Below, in pieces: positions 46,801-58,800 of a DNA stretch of 64,000 nucleotides. Below the pieces are notes generated by a model. It searched no databases and was not told where the DNA came from. It saw nothing but the letters and a program-made list of their open reading frames with translations. The position numbers and the translations under genes were made by a program. Numbering within the stretch: the first letter of the stretch is position 1; the number at the start of each line of letters is the position of its first letter. This stretch comes from Synaphobranchus kaupii. Lineage: Eukaryota; Chordata; Actinopteri; Anguilliformes; Synaphobranchidae. The DNA lies in contig CM056380.1 in the NCBI GenBank assembly GCA_029718625.1, positions 108,760,848 through 108,824,847 on the forward strand, written 5' to 3'.

Positions 46801-49800
46801 AGTCAGCAACAGCACAGCCACTAACAGCACAGTCAGCAACAGCACAGTCACTAACAGCACAGCCACTAACAGAACAGTCACTAACAGCACAGTCAGCAAC
46901 AGCACAGCCACTAACAGCACAGTCAGCAACAGCACAGCCACTAACAGCACAGTCAGCAACAGCACAGTCACTAACAGCACAGCCACTAACAGCACAGTCA
47001 GCTGCTTCTACAGCAGGGCGACTGGCACTTCCCCCCCTCCGTGTCAAAGGCTCTCGCTTGTCCCGACTGCGGAGTTTTTCCACATTAGCACCTCAGTGGT
47101 GGAATGAACTTCCCATTCCCCTACGTTCTACTCCAACCCTGCCTGCATTCCGTCGAGGCCTGAAGACACACCTCTTCAGACTCCACCTTGACTGATATCC
47201 TCACCTAGGAATATCAGTTCCCTGTTCCCTGTGTTTTCCTGTCTGTTTATTATAGTTTATAATAGTATTTGGAATGGTTTATAATAGCATAGTTTATAAT
47301 AGTATTTGGAATGGTTTATAACCGTATAGTTTATAATAGTATTTGGAATGAAGTGTGGTGTTGCTGATTTGCCCACAGCTTACTGTGAACTACAGTCAAC
47401 GTTCATTGCTAGGGATAGCTGCTACATTATGCAAAGGATGTGCTTTGCCTTGTCTGTTCTGTAATGATGATGATGTCTCTGTACGCACTTACTGTACGTC
47501 GCTTTGGATAAAAGCGTCTGCTAAATAAATGTAATGTAATGTAATGTAATGTCAGGTCAGCAACAGCACAGTCACTAACAGCACAGCCACTAACAGCACA
47601 GTCACTAACAGCACAGTCAGCAACAGCACAGCCACTAACAGCACAGTCAGCAACAGCACAGCCACTAACAGCACAGTCACTAACAGCACAGCCACTAACA
47701 GCACAGTCACTAACAGCACAGTCAGCAACAGCACAGCCACTAACAGCACAGTCAGCAACAGCACAGCCACTAACAGCACAGTCAGCAACAGCACAGTCAC
47801 TAACAGCACAGCCACTAACAGCACAGTCAGCAACAGCACAGTCACTAACAGCACAGCCACTAACAGCACAGTCAGCAACAGCACAGCCACTAACAGCACA
47901 GTCACTAACAGCACAGCCACTAACAGCACAGTCAGCAACAGCACAGCCACTAACAGCACAGTCAGCAACAGCACAGTCAGCAACAGCACAGCCACTAACA
48001 GCACAGTCAGCAACAGCACAGTCACTAACAGCACAGCCACCAGCATTCAAATGGCCTGCGGGGGAAAAGGCATCAGCGCTGCTGTCATACCGCTTCATTT
48101 AAGGCTCATTATTACTAATGCTCTGTTCTTATGTAACCAGAACACACACTGTCTGTTATCTTGAGTTGAACTGAAATTGTGTGCGCTGAGGACTGAGGAG
48201 AATCGTTAAATGTCCTAAACGAAAAAGACAATTGGAAAAGGAACAGAGGAACCGAGAGCGCTGGCCGGCTAAACGAGCTTTTGAGCCGCTCCGCTCACTG
48301 ACACTGTCATGGCCAGTTTCACAAGTCCTTTATCCCCGATGGTGCAAAAACATTTGAAGTAATGGAGGATGATGTCTGATTCTCTGCTCTGACTTTCCCA
48401 CAGACTCATAAAACACATAATACAGCACTGAGTTTTTTGCACTTGGGCATCTAAAGAGAGAGAAAGAGTAGTGCTGCTGTCACACACAGAGCAAGGGCTG
48501 CAGCAACACCTGGATATGCTATAGCAATACTGCCAGAACTGGGCCCTGGCAGTAAATATTTCAAAAACCAAAATTGTCATCATCCAAAAGAAGGCCAGAT
48601 GTCAGGAAACCAGACACTGTTTCACTCGAGGAAACACCGCCCTGGAGCATTCTTTATACTATGACTATCTAGGACTGAGAATTAGTGCCTCCGGAAACTT
48701 TGATTCAGCAGTGAATGCATTAAAAGAACAAGCAGGACAAGCAATGAAAAGACAATTCCATGGAGTCAACATTCCAATTCAAATTTGGTGTAAGATTTTT
48801 GACAGTGTGTTCTTGCCTATCGCATTATATGGGTGTGGGGTCCACTCAGTAAACTCGAGTACACACTAAATGGGATAAACAACCAACAGAGACCCTGCAT
48901 GCTGAATTCTGTAGAAATATATAGAAAATTCTAAGCAATACTCCAACAAATGCAAGCAGGGCACAATTAGCAGATTTCTACTAATTGTACTGGTTGAAAA
49001 GAGATTCCTAAAATTTTGGCTAGATCTCCATTCAAGTCCACATAACTCCCTCCAATTTGAGGCACTCAAAAACCCAAGAGCTCAGCCCTAAAACCAGTCC
49101 CCTCTGTCAGCTGGTCCTGAAATTAACTAACCCACGTTCAATCAATCAACCAGCAAATCAATTTCAGACCAGCACTGCTGACCAAACTTAAATTAGAGTA
49201 AATCAAATCATGAAACAAATACAATACTCCTATTTGGAACATTGGGACACTGAAACAAAATCTCAACACAAATTAGAATGCTATCGGGCCCTAAAAAGAT
49301 AATATGAATTGGCAGAGTATCTTCACCGTCAGCGATACAAAGCAGAGACAGATCCTGACTAAGTACAGGCTCAGTGACCACAGTCTAGCCATAGAAAAAG
49401 ACCCATGGAAACCCAAAGTGGACAGAATATGTGGTCACTGTATGACAGGTAAGGTTGAGACAGAGATGCACTTTCTCCTTCAATGTGAAAAATGTAAAAG
49501 AAATCAGAGAATATTATTTCGAGAAATTTGATACTGAACTCCCAAACTTCTCCCAGTTCCCCCCCATGGATAAAATTCCAATTGTGTTGGGAGAGGGACG
49601 TACAGCAACAATTGCAACAAAATACGTGACAGTCTGCCATAGCCTGAGAGAAAATGATATATACCCTAATCTACCCCCGCCCACACGATAAGGTTCTATA
49701 TACACGCTTCTTAATCTTTACTTTTTTAATCTTATGTATTTGTATATTCTTTTCTTAATTATAGTTCAATGATATGTTCATTGTTGCACTAATTCACACA

Positions 49801-49930
49801 TGATACAGCATACACACAAAAAAGCATGTACACATGAACATACACACACGCACGCACGCACACAAATACATGCATATTTCTATATTTTGTTTATGATGGT
49901 TGTATTTGCTGTATTTTTTCATGCTTTGGC

Positions 49931-49970
<40 letters not shown>

Positions 49971-50725
49971 CGTACGTCGTGCCAATAAAGCTAATTTGAA
50001 TTTGAAAAAGAGATAGAAGACCTCCTCCCTGAATTAGCAGGGCCCAGGTGAAGCAGGGTAAGGATGGATCTCTTTTATTGTTTTAATAATGCTGGTCTAG
50101 TATATTTATATTTGTTTATTCTTTTTAGCATTGTCTGTGATGTCTGTTGTTTTTAGTGTTGCTGTAAGATTACCCAATTTCCCCCTGGGGTCAATAAAGT
50201 ATTATCTATCTATCTGTCTATCTACCTCCAGACTCAGCCTCTCCGTCTCCTGCAGGAGTAGCAGGTTCTTCCTGTGCCTCCTCTTCAGCTCCTCCCACAG
50301 AGCCTCCAGCTGGCCCAGGAACTCCTCGATCTTCCTGCTCCCAGGATGCCCTGCCTGCACCAGACTCCGCCCCTCCTGCAGTGGACCAGAGCTGGGCTTT
50401 AACCTTGTGTTCAGGCGATCGCTCGCCATTGGCCGGTTAACATGCAGCAGACTCCTGCTTGACCAATAGCAGTGGAGGTCGTTAGTAGGTGATGAACACG
50501 AAAGGCCTACCTTCTTCACCACCTCTATCCTGGCCCTGTTGGACTGGATCTCCTGCTCCAGGGCGGCCTGGCGCTGCTTTGCCGCCTCGAACCCGTCCAG
50601 ACTCGCCGTGCAGCACACCTGGGTCGCCATGGCAACGTTGTCCTTCAGCCATGAGAGGGTCTTTGCAGGTAAGAGAGAGAGAGAGAATGAGAATGAGAGA
50701 AGCCACATGAAGCCATGTAAACAGG

Positions 50726-50774
<49 letters not shown>

Positions 50775-52329
50775 TACACACACACGGAACACCACCAGAC
50801 TGATGGAGAGGAAGCAGAGCGGCCACCTTGTCCGCTGACATGGCAAACTTCTGCAACTGCGTGTGGAGCTGCGGGCGGGGCTGTGGCCGGGGCTGTGGCC
50901 GTTGCTGTGGGTGACCGCGCGTAACGCAGGGCTTGGATTGGCTCATTTGTTTCCTGTTGTAAAATAAGAGGAAGCACATGGCTGTAATTTTAAGGTTCTT
51001 CAGGTTTATACAGTTGGGACAAGGAAGGGAGCCACAAGTGTCACCTTTCCATCCTGCTGAGATTACCGCCAGTGATGTCATCTGCATGAGCGCTACCACT
51101 TCCTGTGCCCGAGGGGGCGTGGCTCTTCAACAGTAGCTCTTCCTCCTTCCTGTTCCTCTCAGGGTTTCCCACATTCTGTTCACAAGAACACAAATCAGAC
51201 ATGAGCGTTTGGGACAGGAGCACGTGGAAACATTAAAGTCAGACACCTGGGCCGGTATTTCACAAAGCAGATTTCCTGAGTTAGCTGGATAAACCTGGAA
51301 CCCTCCCAAAACATGGACTGAAGTAAAAAGAGCTGTTCCGGGTTTTACTTAGTTATCCTCATCAGTTATCCAGCTAACTCAGTAATACTGCTTCTCTTAC
51401 TCAGTGCAGTTATCCAGCTAACTCAGTAATCCTGCTTCTCTTACTCAGTGCAGTTATCCAGCTAACTCAGTAATCCTGCTTCTCTTACTCAGTGCAGTTA
51501 TTCAGCTAACTCAGTAATGCTGCTTCTCTTACTCAGTGCAGTTATCCAGCTAACTCAGTAATCCTGCTTCTCTTACTCGGTGCAGTTATCCAGCTAACTC
51601 AGTAATACTGCTTCTCTTATTCAGTGCAGTTATCCAGCCAACTCAGTAATCCTGCTTCTCTTACTCAGTGCAGTTATCCAGCTAACTCAGTAATCCTGCT
51701 TCTCTTATGCAGTGCAGTTATCCAGCTAACTCAGTAATCCTGCTTAGTGAAAACCCCCCTGGGCTTCTCGTCCTCTATGGCCGTGTCCCAATCAGCACCC
51801 TTCCATACTATTAAGTAGGCTTGTTGAGTAGACAAGATGAAAAAGTCTCTAAATATAGCTAAATATTCTCTAAATATAGTATACTTAAAACCCTTGTATG
51901 ATGCACTTCTGGGATTTCGCTGAGTATATTCGGGAGCATACTTTTCAAAATGTACACAAACATTTTGGTCGCATAAATCCCTCTAACTGCTAATGAGTGT
52001 AAAAGTTCCCTCCAATTCTGATTGGATGCTTGTTCCTGTCGTCCTTGAGCTGGGGGGTGATGTCATCACTCCCACTATGCCCATCTGGTCTGTGCTTCAC
52101 GCATCTGGAATTTATTGGAGCCCAAAATCAGCCAAGAACCATGTTTATACTGCATGGTGTTTACCCCACATCACGCACCACCAACAGCAACCCCACACAC
52201 GCACACGCACACGCACACGCACACACACACACACACAAACACGCACACACACACACACACAAACATGCCCGCCCACACACACACTCACACAGACACCCAC
52301 ACATGCCCACGCCCACCCACACACACACG

Positions 52330-52369
<40 letters not shown>

Positions 52370-52469
52370 CACACAAACACGCACACACACACACACACAC
52401 AAACTTGCCCGCCCACACACACACTCACACAGACACCCACATATGCCCACGCCCACCCACACACACACG

Positions 52470-52509
<40 letters not shown>

Positions 52510-52641
52510 CACACAAACACGCACACACACACACACACACAAACTTGCCCGCCCACACACACACTCACACAGACACCCACATATGCCCACGCCCACCCAC
52601 ACACACACGCCCACACATACACATACACACACACACACACG

Positions 52642-52674
<33 letters not shown>

Positions 52675-52803
52675 CCATACCCGCCCACACACACACACAC
52701 ACACTCACAAACACGCCCGCCCACACACACACACACTCACATGCACACACACACACAGGCTCACACACGCATGTACACACTCACACGCATGCACATACAT
52801 GCT

Positions 52804-52842
<39 letters not shown>

Positions 52843-55800
52843 GCACACACACATTACAGAAGTACAAAAACATTTTGCTGTTAAATAAGGTTTGGTAATG
52901 AAGAGATAGTTCAGTTGTGGTTGCAGAAGATGTTTGATTGTGGTTGTGAAAGGCTGGTCTATGTTCAGTGCATTGTGTTTAACTTCATCATATATTTAGT
53001 CTGCATCTGATTAATTAACTTTTTAGGCTAATACATTTAGCCTAATTCCAATATCCGTCAGCCTATCAAACATTAGGCAATACTACCTTGCTAATCTATA
53101 ATTATGGCCAAAATATCCTCAAGTGAAAAGCAGAAAATGAGTAGTTCCAGACTGCTAATGTTCACTGTAGTGTTCTTCAGTTCATGTAGCTCTATGTGGT
53201 CCTGCTCCCTCCAATAGCCCATAAAATAACCGGAATTAATATTTTATAAATCCAACGAGAATACACTCTTTTATTTTTTTCTATTGCGTACAGACATTAT
53301 TTTAATCATAATGTTTATTTTAGTCCAAACTTAGGATATGAAAACCATTGGATTTGCAGTTTAAGAAAAAATTAATATTTATACTGGCATGCAGTTTAGT
53401 GATGGCATGATATTTTGGGGGAAACCTTTATGGATTTTACCTGCCAGTGTAAACATGATTTCTAAAGCCCTCCTCTGTGCTGTATATGCCTTTCAGAGCT
53501 GGGAGCTGGTAATGAGGATACGGTACAGTCAAGCACATTTACACCTTTCACCGCTTTCCTTTCCAGTTTCCTCAAGGAGTAAAACTCTACTGCTCATTAA
53601 ACACTTCCAGAAGCAGGAGAAATACTGAAACTGGGGCGGGTCGTCTGAAATGGCAGTACACGTGTTTCAGCGCCAGGAGACTGTACACCAGGAGCCTGTA
53701 CCCAACACTGACTGCACCAGGAGCCTGTACCCAACACTGACTGCACCAGGAGCCTGTACCCAACACTGACTGCACCAGGAGCCTGTACCCAACACTGACT
53801 GCACCAGGAGCCTGTATGCAACACTGACTGCACCAGGAGCCTGTACCCAACACTGACTGCACCAGGAACCTGTATGCAACACTGACTGCACCAGGAGCCT
53901 GTACCCAACACTGACTGCACCAGGAGCCTGTATGCAACACTGACTGCACCAGGAACCTCTACACAACACTGACTGCACCAGGAGCCTGTACCCAACACTG
54001 ACTGCACCAGGAGCCTGTACCCAACACTGACTGCACCAGGAGCCTGTACCCAACACTGACTGCACCAGGAGCCTGTACGCAACACTGACCACGTGTCCTT
54101 TTAGCCGGTTCTGCTCCTCTTTGATCTCTTTTCCCATGATCCTTTGTGTCTCAGCTCCCATGCTGCATTGCGGCTCCTTGGAGAGGGTCAGAGGGTCATG
54201 GTCCTCCCTGGAGAAATCGGGGCTGGTGGCGGGGAGGACGGACTTCTCATTCCTGTGGAGAAAGAAGAGGACCTAATGAAGAACTGCATGTGCTTACAAG
54301 CCTGGGGCCTGGTAATGCCCTGATCTGAACAGGCATGGCTACGGACGCCTTCAAACACAGAACAGGCTTGGCTACGGACGCCTTCAAACACCAAACAGGC
54401 ATGGCTATGGACGCCTTCAAACACCAAACAGGCATGGCTACAGACGCCTTCAAACCCCAAACAGGCATGGCTACGGACGCCTTCAAACACTAAACAGGCA
54501 TGGCTATGGACGCCTTCAAACACCAAACAGGCATGGCTACGGACGCCTTCAAACACCAAACAGGCATGGCTATGGACGCCTTCAAACAACAAACAGGTAT
54601 GGCTACGGACACCTTCAAACACCAAACATCTGCACCCAAAATAACCCCACTGGCATAGGAAGAAGCGCTAGATATTACATCAACTAACAATGAATGTCTC
54701 AATAGGTTTCAAACTTAAATAAATTATGTTTTTTTCACTTCATGTAACCATTTAATGGAACCGTTCTCATCCACACGTGATTCATCTGTTAAAACTGAAC
54801 ATTAAAAAAGGGGTGTAACTGCTCTTGAAAAGTTAATGTCTGCACAAACAACGTAATATAACATAAAACAGCACGTTGAAATCAGGGCCGGATAGCTGGG
54901 CCAATCATTATCACTGCGCACAATTGCACAATGATCGCCAAGAATTATCTCAACGACGACGCTTACAATCCCGGCTAAGGAAATTCCGTGTTCTCTCGTC
55001 GACAGCCCCTCGATGAGCATATTCGCGACTGGACGTGCTCAGGGGCTGTTCTTGCTCACCTCAGACGCCATGACGACACCCGGAGACAAAGACGAAAGAG
55101 GAATCTAGGCCATTTGCAATCAGGCGAGCTGCACTTACGCAAACATCCCGTGGGGGGGTGGCGGGGGGGGGGGTCAATGACACAATAACGGCGGTGTGCT
55201 AGTTGTGCATCTGATGCAGTGACCTCACCATCTTTGGGGACTACAGGAATCCGCTGGGGGGGGTTGTCTCTCCCAATCCCTACATGAGCAGGCTTCCATT
55301 CTGAAGCTATAATCAGTTAAAGATGCGCTGGAAAGCACCCTGGCTTACAGAACCGCTCATATACAAGCGGCCCAGTCAGTTACTCTCCACTCAACTCTCT
55401 CATGACGCTGTGGAAAGGGATGTGTATATAAGTTTATCATTAATATTCACTGGCAGGATAAGCCCTTTGAATACATCTCGTATTCGAGGGGGTCTGCGTT
55501 AGCGCTGTGCTACTCTGTGCTCTTTCTCTGCTAAAGAAGTATGTTGCTTGTTTCTTTTCATCCATAACGAACAATAATAGCATTTAATAGATCCAAGGCC
55601 CGGGCATAAAGAACACCATTTGTCTTTAAGTAAAAACAGGACATTTTAATAACAAAGCCAGTGAGAAACCAGTGACACATTTGTGAAAGCTTTGAATCTT
55701 CCTGAGATTGAAAAATCTGACCAAAAAATTAAGTGAACATGACCCCACTGGGATCTCATTTTATAGTTCTGTGCCAGACCAACACTAAATACGAAACTCA

Positions 55801-58800
55801 TCAGACAGACGAAAGCAGCACGACATACAAACTAAAGGTGTGATCGCTCTTAGTAACGGAGTCAATTTCAGCCCAAGGTGGCCGCAGACGAGGGAGCGCG
55901 GCGCTAAGCTAACGCAGAATGGAAAGTAGTTCCGGCCCTGTGCGGAGGCCGCATCACGGTGACCTTGCAGGGACTCTGTAACCTGGTGCTGGAGGACTGG
56001 AGGAGGAAACACCCACCTGACAGCCCTCTGGAGGAGGGCCCACCCCTCCTTCACCTCCCTTTGCTTCTGTAACACCCTCACAGCCAGGGCTGGGTGGAGC
56101 TTGGACAGCTGGGACACAGTCACATCCAGCATCTGGAGACAGGGCAGGAAGGGGTTGGGTTTGGGGGTGGGAGGGTGGAGTAAATTACTCAACCCATTTG
56201 GAGTAGATTTATAGGCTTGGAACAAGATATGTTTTATGCTCTTAAAACATTTTGGTCAAACATGGTTATTATAAGGATGGAAGTGAATTATTTTACACAA
56301 GCACAGAGGATCGCTGTGCAGGAAGCCCACAGTCAGGTTTGGCCCGGCAGCCCTGTTATGGCAGACCCCTCTGGCCATTAATTTTTAGAGATCGTAAACT
56401 ATTTTAAAATTGTTTCTTCAATACACAGTTGTTAAAAAAGTTTAAGGAGCTCATGCAGATGGGAGACTCACGCAAAGGTCACATGAGAAATAGTTTTAAA
56501 GCACAAGACCATGTTTATGAATAAGGTTTTGCTTATATTTACGTCAGTTAGGAATGGACATAAATGATTTTAAATGTGTACTTTTCATGTCACCATTGGT
56601 TGATGTGGAATATCATTTTCCAAATGCTGTGTGGTAACAGGTTGTTGCGGTTGGGGTCAGGATTAGGGTTTAGACTTAGGGTACAGGGGATTAGGGGTAG
56701 AGTTAGCAGTGTTTGTTAGGGTCAGGGTTAGTAGTGGTTGTTAAGTGGTTGCTAGTTAAGATGAGGGTTAGCAGTGTTAGTTACAGTAAGGGTTAGCAGT
56801 GTTAGTTACGGTTAGGGTTAGCAGTGGTTGGTAGTTACAGTAAGGGTTAGCAGTGTTAGGATTAGGATGAGCAGTGGTTGGTAGTTAGGGTTAGCAGTGC
56901 TTGGTAGTTAGGGTTAGGGTTAGCAGTGTTAGTTACAGTGAGGGTTAGCAGTGTTAGTTACGGTTAGGGTTAGTAGTGGTTGGTAGTTACAGTAAGGGTT
57001 AGCAGTGTTAGGATTAGGATGAGCAGTGGTTGGTAGTTAGGGTTAGCAGTGCTTGGTAGTTAGGGTTAGGGTTAGCAGGGTTAGTTACAGTGAGGGTTAG
57101 CAGTGTTAGTTAGGGTTAGTTAGTGGTTGCAGTCCTCACCATGACTTGGCTCCCTATTTCCCGAATCTCTCTGTCTCCGCTGCTCTCCCGTTCATTCCGA
57201 ACACAAACGCTTTTCCTCTGAGCAAACAGAACAGAGCAGAGGTCAGCAGACATCTTAGAGACGTCAGGGACGTTAATTCCGGGGGAAAATGAATCCCGAA
57301 CGCATTCCTGTGCAGGATCCAAGAGCCACAGACGTAAGCCAGTACGGTGAGCACGGGCAGTGGGAGAGCAAAACACTTCAAGGCCGAATAGCATCGCTGA
57401 TAAATGGGCATATTTTAGTCGTACAGCAGTAGTTTGCCGGAGCAGTCAGAGTTTGTGAACGTGCGTTCTCACCTTGTTGCTGATGGCACAGATGATATTG
57501 TCCGCTTGCTGGTAAAAAGAAGACACCTCCAGAGCCAGCTGAAGGGTTTCATGGTAGTCCTTTAGGAGGGACTGGACCTTCAGCCACCTGCAGCACGCAG
57601 AAGCCAGGGTTACAGGGTTATGGTTATTGGTTTCTAATCCCAGTTGAGGCACTGTTCCTTTACCACTGCACCATGTGTTAAGTAGCACAAACAGACTGAG
57701 TAAATATCTTATATTTATCTAAATAAATAGAAGAATGTATTTGTTATTATCGTAATAGACTTAATTATCTTACTATTTTCTAAACACACTGCTACATATT
57801 GGCTATATTAACAAGTTTCACTTAGCAACAAATCTCTGATCCTGTAACACTAATACTGTAGCTTACGAAGGGCCTGATTTACTAAGACCTTTAGCATGTG
57901 CAAAACTAATAACACAACCAATGATTGGTGCAAAACAAATACCATGACCAATCATTGGTGGTGTTATGGGTTTTGCATGTGCTAAAGGCCTTAGTAATTC
58001 AGGCCCTTCGTAAGCTACAGTATTAGCGTTACAGGATCAGAGATGTGTTGCTAAGTGAAACTTGTTAATATAGCCAATATGTAGCAGTGTGTTAATAATA
58101 AGCAGCACTGTGATTGGATAATAGTAAGGTAATATGCAGCACTGTGATTGGATAATAGTAAGGTAAGACGCAGCGCTGTGATTGGCTGGGTTCGGGTATG
58201 TATGTACATTTTGTTGATGTGTTTTCTCCGGGTGGAGATGTTCTTTCCCTCCGTCTTCCCCTGTTTCTCCAGCTTTAGCGCCAGCTGGTTGATCTCATCA
58301 TGAAGAGAGCGATAGAGCTGCTCGTCCTGCAGGAAGACCAGAGAAAAACCGTTAGAGTAACGCTGTGCGTGTTAGAGTAACTGTGTGTGTGTTAGAGTAA
58401 CTCTGTGTGTGTTGGAGTAACGCTGTGTGTGTTGGAGTAACGCTGTGTGTGTTGGAGTAACGCTGTGTGTGTTGGAGTAACTGTGTGTGTTGGAGTAACG
58501 CTGTGTGCGTTGGAGTAACGCTGTGTGTGTTGGAGTAACTCTGTGTGTGTTGGAGTAATGCTGTGTGTGTTAGAGTAACTCTGTGTGTGTTAGAATAACT
58601 CTGTGTGTGTTGGAGTAATGCTGCGTGTGTTGGGCATTGATATTTTAGTAATGCTGTGTGTGTCTGTGTCTAAAGCATTGGGGTAACGCTCTGTGTATGT
58701 TGGGGTAAAGCTGTGTCTATGTTGGGGTAACGCTGTATGTATGTTGGGGTACCACTGTGCATCTATGCTCTGATCTAAATACTCTGGAATAGATGACGTC

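Noticed and set aside
43340..48098. Many open frames of 100-300 codons on both strands
   Set aside because: They are translations of CA, AACAGCACAG and other minisatellites between real exons. Only the parts within phase-matched GT-AG exons were kept.
51993..52898. 300-codon His/Thr-rich open frames
   Set aside because: CA-repeat translation; same pattern in three frames.
53597..54161. 162-codon minus-strand frames reading through the 54,090 donor into the 29-bp repeat
   Set aside because: The frame continues only because the repeat is stop-poor; the next exon joins in phase from the donor at 54,090.
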